Source of the DNA: Candidatus Thorarchaeota archaeon SMTZ1-45 | GTDB lineage: Archaea > Asgardarchaeota > Thorarchaeia > Thorarchaeales > Thorarchaeaceae | DNA length: 53,151 nucleotides | Assembly: GCA_001563335.1 (NCBI GenBank) | Contig: LRSL01000037.1 | Span: forward strand, 1-53,151 | Reading direction: 5' to 3' | Part shown: piece by piece, positions 8,726 to 17,294 of the stretch | Position numbering within the stretch: the first letter of the stretch is position 1 | Layout of the letters: every line of letters begins with the position of its first letter | The notes under the pieces: model-generated | Databases searched by the model: none | Told to the model about the DNA's origin: nothing | What the model saw: the letters and a program-made list of their open reading frames with translations, nothing else | Made by a program: the position numbers and the translations under genes

Positions 8726-9852
8726 AGATGGAGATTCCTCTTTTCAAAATACACTGGAATGAAGATGATATAGATGCGGTAAACCGCATCATCAGATCTG
8801 GACTTTATTGGTGCATGGGCCGCGATATAGAGGAATTCGAGCAGGAGATTGCAGCATATTTAGGTTCGGATTATTGTGTGCTTCTCAATTCAGGTGGGTC
8901 TGCACTTCAAGCATTAATGGTGGCATACAATTTTCAGAAGGGTGATGAAATTATAGTTCCATCATTTACATTCATTGCCTCTGCCTATGCCCCATTATAC
9001 GTTGGTGCTCGACCAGTCTTTGCTGATATCGAAGAAGACACATATGGACTAGACCCTGAAGACGTCAAGCGAAAAATAACAAACAAGACCAAAGCAATTC
9101 TTCCTGTTCATTACGGTGGAATGCCCTGTAGAGTTGATATTCTCAATGAATTGGCTGAAGATTACGGTTTACTGTTAATTGAGGATGCCGCTGAAGCTCT
9201 TGGAGCGAAGCTTGGAGCTAAAGCAATAGGAACATTTGGTCATTCATCAATATTCAGCTTCTGCCAAAACAAAGTTATTACGACCAGTGAAGGTGGATGT
9301 CTTGTCACTAATGATAGCACAATCAACGAAAAAGCACGTCTCTTCAGATCATATGGACGTGTCATAACTGGTGACTATTTTGCTGGTGGGACTGATTTAG
9401 ACTATGTTGAATCCGGCTTCAATTTGCGAATGTCAACATTGTTGGCTTCATTAGGTCGTTCTCAATTAAAGAGAATCAATGATCTAATTGTGATGCGACA
9501 AAAGAATGCTCACTTTCTAATTGAGAAATTCAATGACCTTGATGAAATCAGCTGTCCGATGCCACCTAACAAAGATTTCTTTTCTGTTTATCAGATGTTT
9601 ACATTACGAGTTAGAACTGGTCAAAAGAAGAGAGATGCGTTAATGAAACATCTTAGCGATAAGGGGATATCTTCCAAAGTCTACTTCGATCCAGTCCATC
9701 AATATTCTGTATTTCGGAAACTGGGTCATCATACTATACAATTGCCAGTCACAGAAAGAGTAGCTTCAGAAGTTCTCACAATACCGATGTATCCTCACAT
9801 GACCAAAGAAGAATTGGAATATCTATCTACTTCAATAATCGAGTTCTTCTAA
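8722..9852 (+). CDS. DegT/DnrJ/EryC1/StrS-type PLP aminotransferase (LegC role predicted)
   Basis: 376 residues. LLNSGGSALQALMVAY binds the cofactor phosphate, IEDAAEALGA has the aspartate (155) that pairs with the PLP nitrogen, and FSFCQNKVITTSEGG provides the Schiff-base lysine (184). Such enzymes aminate 4-keto sugars on nucleotide carriers. With the 4,6-dehydratase next door, the expected reaction is transfer of an amino group to C4 of UDP-4-keto-6-deoxy-GlcNAc. The C-terminal half, including KVYFDPVHQY and LTIPMYPHM, is normal for the family. Its start overlaps the stop of the acyltransferase gene. A 58-base gap separates it from the dehydratase. Confidence 0.88.
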   Translation: MKMEIPLFKIHWNEDDIDAVNRIIRSGLYWCMGRDIEEFEQEIAAYLGSDYCVLLNSGGSALQALMVAYNFQKGDEIIVPSFTFIASAYAPLYVGARPVFADIEEDTYGLDPEDVKRKITNKTKAILPVHYGGMPCRVDILNELAEDYGLLLIEDAAEALGAKLGAKAIGTFGHSSIFSFCQNKVITTSEGGCLVTNDSTINEKARLFRSYGRVITGDYFAGGTDLDYVESGFNLRMSTLLASLGRSQLKRINDLIVMRQKNAHFLIEKFNDLDEISCPMPPNKDFFSVYQMFTLRVRTGQKKRDALMKHLSDKGISSKVYFDPVHQYSVFRKLGHHTIQLPVTERVASEVLTIPMYPHMTKEELEYLSTSIIEFF

Positions 9853-9910
9853 AAGAAAATTTGACCGAAAACAACAAATGTTAGCACAAATGAAAACGGA
9901 ATGACTCTCC

Positions 9911-10831
9911 ATGAAGAAAGCGAAACCTGCAATTTTAGTTACTGGTGGAGCAGGTGCCATTGGATCGGCACTTGTTGAGCATCTTTTGAAAACGATGGGA
10001 ACCACCCATACGATTCGAGTATTCGATAGTGATGAGTATGGAATTTGGCAGCTCCAACAAAAACTCAGAGGAAATCCAAACGTACGATATTTCCTTGGAA
10101 GTGTTAGAGACTATCCTCGAATCGAAGACGCAATGTATGGTGTGCAATATGTCTTTCATACTGCTGCATACAAACATGTCGCACTATGTGAATACAATCC
10201 ATTTGATGCTGTTGAAACCAATGTTATTGGTACTCAAAATACAATTCGAGCTGCAATAGCTTCAGGCACAGTTGAGAAATTCCTGTATATCAGCACTGAC
10301 AAGGCTGTAAACCCAACGAGCTTGATGGGTGCAACAAAACTCATTGGTGAACGATTAGTTATGGCTGCCAAATATGTAAGTGGTCTCCGACCTGCGAAAT
10401 TTAGTGCCGCTCGATTTCCTAATGTTATCCAAACAAGAGGAAACGTCTTTGAAGCATGGCCAATGCAGCTAAAACAGAATGGAAAGATACTGGTGACTGA
10501 TCCTGAAATGACTCGATATTTCCTAACCATTGATGCTGCAATAAAATTCCTAATGGAAGCTTTTGAGCATATGGAGGGTGGTGAAGTGTTTATTCCAAAT
10601 CTAACTGAGGCTGATACACGAAAGATTATTGATGTAGCAGAGGAGTGGCTTTCAGCTCAGGATGTGAAGGGAGAGATTGTGTTTGGCTCGCCTGAATTTG
10701 GTGAGAAGTTATTTGAGAAGTTGCATACCGATGTGGAAGCTCCATATATTGAAGTTCTAAGTGACACTCTGCGTGTAATTCGAACTCCAGGTTATGATTT
10801 CATTCGCTGGATGCCTGATGAACGAAAATAG
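9911..10831 (+). CDS. UDP-HexNAc 4,6-dehydratase (extended SDR, Met-type; LegB role predicted)
   Basis: 306 residues. The NAD-binding GGAGAIGS (12-19), the AAYKHV block and STDKAVNP (from 128) identify the CapE/FlaA1/PglF-like dehydratases. The usual catalytic YxxxK is MGATK here, with Met139 replacing tyrosine. That substitution is standard in PglF/WbpM/CapE enzymes, which use the Asp-Lys pair instead. It is the soluble catalytic domain only; the membrane half of PglF-type proteins is absent. The product, a UDP-4-keto-6-deoxy-HexNAc, would feed the aminotransferase encoded upstream. A retaining enzyme would lead to legionaminate and an inverting, C5-epimerising one to pseudaminate. I favour legionaminate because a NeuC-like epimerase, not a PseG-type hydrolase, is present. 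Confidence 0.88.
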   Translation: MKKAKPAILVTGGAGAIGSALVEHLLKTMGTTHTIRVFDSDEYGIWQLQQKLRGNPNVRYFLGSVRDYPRIEDAMYGVQYVFHTAAYKHVALCEYNPFDAVETNVIGTQNTIRAAIASGTVEKFLYISTDKAVNPTSLMGATKLIGERLVMAAKYVSGLRPAKFSAARFPNVIQTRGNVFEAWPMQLKQNGKILVTDPEMTRYFLTIDAAIKFLMEAFEHMEGGEVFIPNLTEADTRKIIDVAEEWLSAQDVKGEIVFGSPEFGEKLFEKLHTDVEAPYIEVLSDTLRVIRTPGYDFIRWMPDERK

Positions 10832-10950
10832 GATCAAGGAAATCTTTTGAAAGAAACATTCCTTAGCTTGCAATTTATGCAACAGAGACCAAAGAAATCC
10901 AAATTAGTATTATATAGAAAAACATGAAGAAGTTCGTCTGAGGTTTTAAA

Positions 10951-11373
10951 ATGACTGAGGAATACTGGTCCCCATGTGTACTTGAAGATGTAAATATCGA
11001 TACTCGATTATACATGGGTGGTCCTTACTATACATCTGCATCTGACACTGATTTTGAAGCCCTATTCCTATTACCTTTACCTACTCAAAAAGGTGCAGCA
11101 AGGCTTCATGTCGGAGATGTTAAAGTGAATATCTTTGATGCAAATCCTAACGATAGTGTGGATCGAATAATTGTATATGCTGCTTCCTGGAACGGGCTCG
11201 TTACTCTTCTGGATGATAGCACGAAAAGAGCCGCAAAAGGGTCGTATACATATCCGATTCCGTGGAAGGATGTTAGTGCCTTCGAAAAGGTTGTTGTACG
11301 AGTCTTCTGTGTAGTATCAGCACCAAAGGGATTGGACATTTCAAGTATTCAGGTTAAATGCAAATACATGTAG
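10951..11373 (+). CDS. Unrecognised 140-residue protein, probably beta-rich
   Basis: No family recognised. The protein starts MTEEYWSPCVLEDVNIDTRL and alternates short hydrophobic strands with polar turns (EALFLLPLPT, RIIVYAASWNG, FEKVVVRVFCVVSAP), which suggests a small beta-sandwich. There is no signal peptide or membrane helix. The start is an ATG after GAGG. An ATTATATAG TATA-like stretch about 50 bases upstream suggests its own promoter, so it may not share the nonulosonate transcript. A clear hairpin terminator follows directly. Location at the end of the nonulosonate block is the only functional hint. Confidence 0.7.
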   Translation: MTEEYWSPCVLEDVNIDTRLYMGGPYYTSASDTDFEALFLLPLPTQKGAARLHVGDVKVNIFDANPNDSVDRIIVYAASWNGLVTLLDDSTKRAAKGSYTYPIPWKDVSAFEKVVVRVFCVVSAPKGLDISSIQVKCKYM

Positions 11374-11386
11374 ATAACAATATAGG

Positions 11387-11421
11387 ATGACTGATTGAAA
11401 TGTAAATCAGTCATTTCTTTT
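11387..11421 (+). terminator. Hairpin plus T-rich tail
   Basis: ATGACTGATT (11387-11396) and AATCAGTCAT (11405-11414) form a perfect 10-bp stem with an eight-base loop, followed by TTCTTTTA. It sits between two convergent genes and could stop transcription from either side. Confidence 0.75.
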
Positions 11422-11481
11422 ATTATCCAAATAGATTCAAATTTCCTATATGCCATTCATTTGAGGAATTCATTATCCTCT

Positions 11482-12873
11482 TCAAGTTGTTCGAAAACCT
11501 CTGAATGTTTCATCTCGTTCCAAGTAGAGTATCCTAGCAGTTTCAATCATTTTCTCTTTTAGATGATCGAAGTAATTTTCTAGTAATTTTCTATTTGCTT
11601 CAAAGAGATATTGATAGAATTCATCATCAGATAAGGGTGTGAAATTAACTGCAAGAAGGTCCGAATTGGTGTGTTTATTTTCGTAGAAATCTTCGACATC
11701 TTTGAGCAAACCTCTCTCAATAGCATAGTTATACAAATCCGATCCTGGGTATGGTGTGACTGGTCGTATTGTTCTCATTTGTGAATGATCGTCATATTTC
11801 AGAAGGAATTGTACTCCTTTTTCAAGGACCTTCTCATCCTCATCGATATTTCCCCATATAATGTTGAAACCTGGTGAGATGCCTGCTTCTAATGTGTTTT
11901 CAATTCCCACAGTTATTTGCTCAACAGTCAGATTCTTGTTCATCTTCTTCAATGAAGCATCATCGTAACTTTCAATTCCATAATTAATGAAAACGCAACC
12001 CGCCTTCTTCATAAGATCTAGAATCTCTGGTTTGGCAAAGTTAAGCCGTCCGTTACAATCCCATCTAATGTCTAGTCCTGACTCAATGAATGCATTGCAT
12101 AAGTCCTTGGTTCTCTGCGGAGAAACCATTGTTAGCTCATCTGCAAATGCGAAATACGTAATTCCATAATCCTCGTGTAAGAGGCGCATCTCTTGAACAA
12201 CATTTTCAGGACTCCTTAATCTGATTCCTTCATCCATTCTATAACAGAAATTACACCTATACGGACAGCCACGAGAACTAATAATCGGTAAACAACGATC
12301 ACTATTGTTGATATGAGGCATTCGTAGCAAAGAATAGTAGTCGATCGGGAATAGGTCATAGGCTGGAAACGGAATTGTATCCAAATCTTGTATCAAGGGT
12401 TGCCTATCTGTAACGACACATTCTCCATTCTCATCCATGAAACCAATCCCTTTCACATTTCGAAGGTCATCTCCAGTTTCAAATGCACTCAATAGATTTG
12501 GTGTGCTGATTTCACCTTCGCCAATTACTACTGCATCTGCTCCGGTCTTTTTCAGGAAATATTCTGGTTCAGGTGACGGTCCATGACCGCCAATTATGTA
12601 TCGAGGTCTGTCCTCGACCTTGGTTATTGCATCTGAAATTTTCAAAAGTTTTCGATACTGATAGTATCCTCCAATGACACCAACGCCAACAACATCAAAG
12701 CAATTGTTAGTTAGATAGTCTGTTAAGTGAGGTTCGGGATAATGATAGACATCCTGGTTGTAAATTGTAATATCATGTCCTGCTTCCCTAAGCACTGCAG
12801 CAAGGTAGGCTATACCTTGAGGGAACCAATGAATATAGGAATCATTGTCGTAGATTACAAAACAGACTTTCAT
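11482..12873 (-). CDS. Radical SAM protein with N-terminal cobalamin-binding-like domain
   Basis: 463 residues. The N-terminal 140 or so form a Rossmann-like domain of the B12-binding type (VVGVGVIGG, YIIGGHGPSPEPEYFL, AVVIGEGE). The canonical DxHxxG cobalamin ligand motif is not visible, as is common in this group. The radical SAM core has SRGCPYRCNFC with Cys203, Cys207 and Cys210 for the 4Fe-4S cluster, then AFADELTM and YGIESYDD. A helical C-terminal region of about 100 residues follows. Proteins of this BchE-like architecture carry out methylations, cyclisations and similar reactions on lipids, sugars or cofactors. Its place between two halves of a glycan island makes a glycan or lipid substrate plausible, but that is only context. 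Confidence 0.85.
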   Translation of the reverse strand: MKVCFVIYDNDSYIHWFPQGIAYLAAVLREAGHDITIYNQDVYHYPEPHLTDYLTNNCFDVVGVGVIGGYYQYRKLLKISDAITKVEDRPRYIIGGHGPSPEPEYFLKKTGADAVVIGEGEISTPNLLSAFETGDDLRNVKGIGFMDENGECVVTDRQPLIQDLDTIPFPAYDLFPIDYYSLLRMPHINNSDRCLPIISSRGCPYRCNFCYRMDEGIRLRSPENVVQEMRLLHEDYGITYFAFADELTMVSPQRTKDLCNAFIESGLDIRWDCNGRLNFAKPEILDLMKKAGCVFINYGIESYDDASLKKMNKNLTVEQITVGIENTLEAGISPGFNIIWGNIDEDEKVLEKGVQFLLKYDDHSQMRTIRPVTPYPGSDLYNYAIERGLLKDVEDFYENKHTNSDLLAVNFTPLSDDEFYQYLFEANRKLLENYFDHLKEKMIETARILYLERDETFRGFRTT

Positions 12874-13031
12874 CGAAATCGGTTTCTGAGAATTTGGATT
12901 GGATATAAGTCAACCCCTTGAAACAACTCGTTGACTAGAATTTCAAATTAATAGTACACCGCCTAATATTCAGTATAGGTTATATGTGGTTTTACTTCAC
13001 CTCCTTGTGGATTTAGACGAGGTCCCGAACT

Positions 13032-14084
13032 TTGTCCATAAAGAAATGGATTATGAAACAGTATTGGCGGATTGGTGCAATTCGTGCACTCACAAGTTTA
13101 GCCCTAGGTATGTTTGTGCTTGGAAGGCTTTACTATGAGTATGTTCCAGTCTTGCAGGATATGGGTCTTATCGGTGCACTTCTTTTGGGAAGCGCTCTTG
13201 TCCTAGTGTTTATGGGCCTCGGATGGATATACGATGTCAAAGGAAGAATGTGGAGTCCACAAGCTCAAGCAACAGTTGAGCGAAGTCCCTTCAGCTATGT
13301 GGCTGATTACCGGTCTTATGCAGTTGATTACGCTGTCTTTTACTCTATACTTAAGACTTTGAAAAGAATTGAATCCAAACTTGGTCTTGGTACTGAATCA
13401 ACTGATGATGTCTTAGTATATCTTGATGGATTTTTTCATAGAGGAATCAATCGCAAAGACATCTTCTCAGCCTTGAAAGATGCGACAGATTTCATGCAAG
13501 ACCATCCATTCACTCAACAGTCAGATGTGGCAGAAAGAACTCCCAGTCTTGGTGGAAAAGCAAAGTTGAGTTTCCAAGTTCAGATGCTTCGTCTTACGTG
13601 GATACAATCGCTGACTGGCTTATTTCAAGATGTTCTCATCTTTGGAACCTTTGTAATAACTTTGGTATATTTTGAGGGGTCTGATGTGATTGGCGGAGTA
13701 GTTCCACTTGAAATCCTGATTTTTGGATTCTTTGTTGTTTCTCTACCCTTATTCGTCCTTCTTGCTGTCCTGGGATGGTTCTATGACAGGAAATTACAGA
13801 TATGGACTCCCGACCTTATGGTCCAAGTGGAGCGAAATCCGTTTACATATGTTGCTGAACCCCGATTACATATTTTGGTCCTTCCTGCGCTTATCGTTGT
13901 CCTAGAAACCTTACGACAGGTTCTATTGTCACTTGGTGAAGAAACTAGTGAGGTTGAACAAATCCTTACTTACATCAAGGAATACAGCAAACTAGATGTT
14001 ACTAGGGATGAGGACATGGAGCATGCGAGAAACCTAAGAAAAAGCCTGGGTGTATTATTCAAAGCAGAAGAAGGGAGAGTTTGA
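13032..14084 (+). CDS. Membrane protein with two tandem copies of a two-helix unit
   Basis: 350 residues of unknown family. Each half has a basic lead-in, two membrane helices, the motif GW(I/F)YD, then W(S/T)P and an ER(S/N)PF-YV block. Copies lie at roughly 1-95 and 185-285, each followed by a mostly helical soluble stretch. The next gene encodes a single copy of the same unit. The TTG start at 13032 is supported because SIKKWIMKQYWRIGAIR aligns without gaps with the ATG-initiated RIRKWLMKQQWRIVQIR of that neighbour. It probably acts in the cytoplasmic membrane. No catalytic residues stand out. Nothing in the sequence links it to glycan synthesis beyond location. Confidence 0.8.
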   Translation: MSIKKWIMKQYWRIGAIRALTSLALGMFVLGRLYYEYVPVLQDMGLIGALLLGSALVLVFMGLGWIYDVKGRMWSPQAQATVERSPFSYVADYRSYAVDYAVFYSILKTLKRIESKLGLGTESTDDVLVYLDGFFHRGINRKDIFSALKDATDFMQDHPFTQQSDVAERTPSLGGKAKLSFQVQMLRLTWIQSLTGLFQDVLIFGTFVITLVYFEGSDVIGGVVPLEILIFGFFVVSLPLFVLLAVLGWFYDRKLQIWTPDLMVQVERNPFTYVAEPRLHILVLPALIVVLETLRQVLLSLGEETSEVEQILTYIKEYSKLDVTRDEDMEHARNLRKSLGVLFKAEEGRV

Positions 14085-14088
14085 GATT

Positions 14089-14592
14089 ATGAGAATAAGA
14101 AAATGGTTGATGAAACAACAATGGAGAATTGTGCAAATCAGAGGTATTTGGAGTCTCTTTTACGGAATCCTGCTTCTCGCAATAGCATACTTCGAGTTCA
14201 TTCCCTTCTTTGCAGCAATGGGTACATTTGGTCCATTTGTTTTTGCAGGAATCTTACTATTTCTTTTCCTCATCTTAGGATACATTTACGACCGTGTTCT
14301 AGTTATGTGGGCACCTTCACAGGAAGTAACTATGGAACGAAATCCATATCAATATGTACCTAGTCCGAAAGAGCATATTTTTTGGTTTCCTCTGTATTCA
14401 GTCTTACTTGATAGCGTTGAGAAGGTTGCTCAGAAATTCGATGTTGATACTGATGCAATCGATGCAGCCCGGGAGTACTACTCAGAACTTGAAAAAATGA
14501 GTCCTGCGATAAAAGAGGATCTAGATAGAGCATTAGATTTAAGATTGGAGTTTATGTCCAAGAATCCATTTTGGGAATCTGATGAGGACTAG
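14089..14592 (+). CDS. Membrane protein, single-copy form of the preceding two-helix unit
   Basis: 167 residues. It has a basic N-terminus, two membrane helices (about 18-40 and 44-65), then LGYIYDRVLVMWAPSQEVTM and ERNPYQYV, the same unit as in the upstream gene. A soluble helical tail follows. The ATG at 14089 lies four bases after the upstream stop, with GGGAGAG overlapping the end of that gene as SD, so the two are translationally coupled. An in-frame GTG at 14050 is open but would overlap the upstream gene and spoil the paralog alignment. The pair looks like an ancestral one-unit gene next to its duplicated, fused derivative. Function unknown. Confidence 0.82.
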   Translation: MRIRKWLMKQQWRIVQIRGIWSLFYGILLLAIAYFEFIPFFAAMGTFGPFVFAGILLFLFLILGYIYDRVLVMWAPSQEVTMERNPYQYVPSPKEHIFWFPLYSVLLDSVEKVAQKFDVDTDAIDAAREYYSELEKMSPAIKEDLDRALDLRLEFMSKNPFWESDED

Positions 14593-14599
14593 ATGGATG

Positions 14600-16024
14600 C
14601 TATGAGCCATCATCATTTTCCTCAATTTCCAATCCCTTAAGGAAAGACTTGATATTTTGTACTGCATTTGATTTGAAGAAGAACTCAACATCCAACTCCT
14701 GTGAACTTTTCCTTCCTTCAATATAATCCATCATTTGTTTTGGCGTTGAAACTTTGTTGACATTATTGCTTTCCAGCAGTGGTGCCATTAATTCAATGCC
14801 GGGTGCTTCAACAAGGAAAGTCTGCAATCCAAATGCAAGACCTTCATAAACTGCAGTTGAATAAACTCCAACTGATATGCTTGACTCTGCAAAGAGCTCA
14901 TGAAGAACAGCTTCCGGTTGATCTATAACTCTAACCCTGCTCTCAGCTAGCCAGGGATATGACTCTCTCCACATTGACAGTTCCTGAGGATGAAGTTTGT
15001 AAACAATCTCGTAGTCAAGTCCAACAATGTTACTCAGCTGCGCCGCAAATTTGGACAGTCTATCCCCGATTGTGTACTGAGAGATGAATATTATCTGCTT
15101 CTTCTTTGATAACCCTGAATAGCTGTCTTTCTTCATGTTGATATATGGGAAACCAACGCTGATTGCATTTTCAAGCTGAATTGGTAAGGGAGCAACTGTA
15201 TTCCAATAATCCCCCCACGAAAAAAGGAAGTCAGGGAAATACTCCTTCCTCCTCTCAGGACCTGCAAAAGAATAACCCGGTTGATAGGGACCAATGATGC
15301 CATGTTGCAGTTCTGCTGTGGGAATCCCAAGAGATTTGCTAACTTCAATGAGGTCTTCCCATCCATAACTCTGCGCGAAAATCACAATCTTTGGTGAGAT
15401 TCGTTTTAGCATCTTCCTATAATGTGGAAGTCGAGCTTTTCTTTCCTCTAGAATCCTTTTTGTCAATGATACCATGTCCAGCTGAAAACTGAATCTTTTA
15501 TCTATCTCCTCTTGAATTTGCATGAGTATCCCAATCTCTTCGTTGCTGAAGGAGATTCTAGCAAATCCAAGTTTTCGTTTTAGATAGGATAAGAACTCGA
15601 TGTAATCAAGAAATCTCAGGCTCTTTGTTTTGGCTGGAGAATAATGTTTGTTCTCAAAGTGTGTCTCAATCGCTAGTGGCGGCGGATCAAATGATTGGAT
15701 GATCGGATCTGTATAGATGTCCCAGTAATATCCATCCTTCTCTAATAGTCGCCGCGCACTACAAACAAACAACAAATCAGATTTGGGAGCATATCGTGCA
15801 TTCTTTCCCACTTTGAAAACGGAAAGTAAAAGTCTCTTGAGTCTTCGTCTTCCTGGTTTCACTCCCAGCTCAGCTTTTGATTTTCCTAGCTCACGTCTTC
15901 CTACAGCTGCATATACTTGGAATCTAATCCTTTCCCAGAAGTTTACACCCTGAATAGAGACTCTGAATAAACCAAGGTCATCTTCCATTTCTTGGAATTT
16001 ATTGAAGTCCTCTATCCAGCTCAT
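14600..16024 (-). CDS. GT-B glycosyltransferase of the capsule/polysialyltransferase-like type
   Basis: 474 residues. The C-terminal half is a GT-B nucleotide-sugar domain: AELQHGIIGPYQPGYSFAG, then FLFSWGDYW, IFISQYTIG, the YKLHPQE motif, and VGVYSTAVYEGLAFG followed by TFLVEAPG. HP and the SxxxYEG loop bind CMP or CDP donors in the polysialyltransferase and CDP-glycerol-type families. The N-terminal 200 residues are charged and helical. As the last gene of the amidotransferase operon, it is the best candidate for moving the CMP-nonulosonate made by the nearby pathway to its acceptor. That assignment is inferred from the fold and context, not from a diagnostic residue. Confidence 0.72.
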   Translation of the reverse strand: MSWIEDFNKFQEMEDDLGLFRVSIQGVNFWERIRFQVYAAVGRRELGKSKAELGVKPGRRRLKRLLLSVFKVGKNARYAPKSDLLFVCSARRLLEKDGYYWDIYTDPIIQSFDPPPLAIETHFENKHYSPAKTKSLRFLDYIEFLSYLKRKLGFARISFSNEEIGILMQIQEEIDKRFSFQLDMVSLTKRILEERKARLPHYRKMLKRISPKIVIFAQSYGWEDLIEVSKSLGIPTAELQHGIIGPYQPGYSFAGPERRKEYFPDFLFSWGDYWNTVAPLPIQLENAISVGFPYINMKKDSYSGLSKKKQIIFISQYTIGDRLSKFAAQLSNIVGLDYEIVYKLHPQELSMWRESYPWLAESRVRVIDQPEAVLHELFAESSISVGVYSTAVYEGLAFGLQTFLVEAPGIELMAPLLESNNVNKVSTPKQMMDYIEGRKSSQELDVEFFFKSNAVQNIKSFLKGLEIEENDDGS

Positions 16025-16067
16025 GCAACTCTATCTCCAAGGATTCAATCTACTTTAATAGATTCAA

Positions 16068-17270
16068 TTATACTAGCTCAAGAGTCTTTAGGAACAGAGC
16101 CATCTTCAATATCCGAACATCAGGGTTTATATCAAATGCTTCGATGGATTTCATACCCTCTTCTGTAAACCAATCCTGAGCTATTCTCTTATCTGGATGG
16201 ATAGTTTCCATGTACTTCTTGTCCCTGAAGTATGGGTCTCCCGTTCCACCCCACCCAATCTTATCTAGATTTTCGCCCCTTGCTGCAAGCACATTTGGAA
16301 AACCATAATACTCCCGCATAAGTGTCCTAATTGGAGCTTTGTTGACCTTCACCGCAGGGTTGAGATCTAGACACTTTCTCATGAACTCCTTGTGCATGAA
16401 TGGATATACAACTTGGAGATTACATGATTTTGCTGAACGACTTATGAGATTGCCAAAGTTATGCAGCATTGCATCTAGGAGGAAATTATGAATTGAGTTC
16501 CACATTGTTTTTGTCTTAATTTTCTTCTCATATAATTCGCCAATATCTATATCACTGTCCTTTACGAATTGAGTTGCGTGCAATGGTGCCACGTGAGAAA
16601 GGAACCATGCTTTATCTGTGCCATATCTTCGTGCAAGTGGCGGACCATATCTCAACTTCGCAATTGATTTGATATCCGGAACTGCATGAATTCTCGACCG
16701 TTCGTAGTATTTTCGATGGAACGTATAACCAGCGAAGAGCTCATCTAAGCCCAAAGCATTTACTGCAATATCTACACCATCTTTCGCCATCTCATTGAAA
16801 GTCATGTACACCGGGATTGTGCTGTAGGAAATTGTCTTTGTTTTAGATAATGCATCATCTATGAATGGAATCTGTTTAGGCGTGCTGACATCAACAACCT
16901 TCAATGGTGCCTTAGCGAAGTCTGCCGCTATCTTTGCGTACTCAAGCTCTGAGTTTAGTGGGTAATCCCAATCACTATGATAGGCTGTTACATCGATGTC
17001 GGGAAAAATGCGTTTTAAAAGATAGAGTGCAAGACTAGAATCTACACCTCCAGAAAGAGCAAAACCTAGCTTGGAGTCCTTGTAATCCTTAAATGTTTCT
17101 CTAGTTAGTTTGAATAGAAGTTCAGATAGTTCTTCATAATCACTCTTAGAAAGTGATGATGGTGCTTCAGATGCATCATCTCTTGGCCATTCAATCTCTT
17201 GAACAAGGTTCTCTGCGCCAAATACTGTTCTTCCGAACATTTCTCCGCCTATTTGGAGTACAAGCTCCAA
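16068..17270 (-). CDS. Asparagine-synthase-like amidotransferase without glutaminase domain
   Basis: 400 residues. The PP-loop SGGVDSSLALYLL (from about residue 73) starts an asparagine-synthase C-terminal domain with NALGLDELFAGY and the family's late PFMHKEFMRKCLDL. The N-terminal class II glutamine amidotransferase domain of AsnB is missing; only about 70 residues precede the PP-loop and no Cys2 nucleophile is present. It must therefore take ammonia from elsewhere, and the HisH-like subunit of the same operon is a candidate. It probably adenylates a carboxylate and forms an amide, perhaps on a sugar acid. The start is a TTG next to GAGGAG; an ATG ten codons further in is an alternative. 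Confidence 0.8.
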   Translation of the reverse strand: MELVLQIGGEMFGRTVFGAENLVQEIEWPRDDASEAPSSLSKSDYEELSELLFKLTRETFKDYKDSKLGFALSGGVDSSLALYLLKRIFPDIDVTAYHSDWDYPLNSELEYAKIAADFAKAPLKVVDVSTPKQIPFIDDALSKTKTISYSTIPVYMTFNEMAKDGVDIAVNALGLDELFAGYTFHRKYYERSRIHAVPDIKSIAKLRYGPPLARRYGTDKAWFLSHVAPLHATQFVKDSDIDIGELYEKKIKTKTMWNSIHNFLLDAMLHNFGNLISRSAKSCNLQVVYPFMHKEFMRKCLDLNPAVKVNKAPIRTLMREYYGFPNVLAARGENLDKIGWGGTGDPYFRDKKYMETIHPDKRIAQDWFTEEGMKSIEAFDINPDVRILKMALFLKTLELV

Positions 17271-17294
17271 GGCTCCTCTGTCAATCAGGTACTC

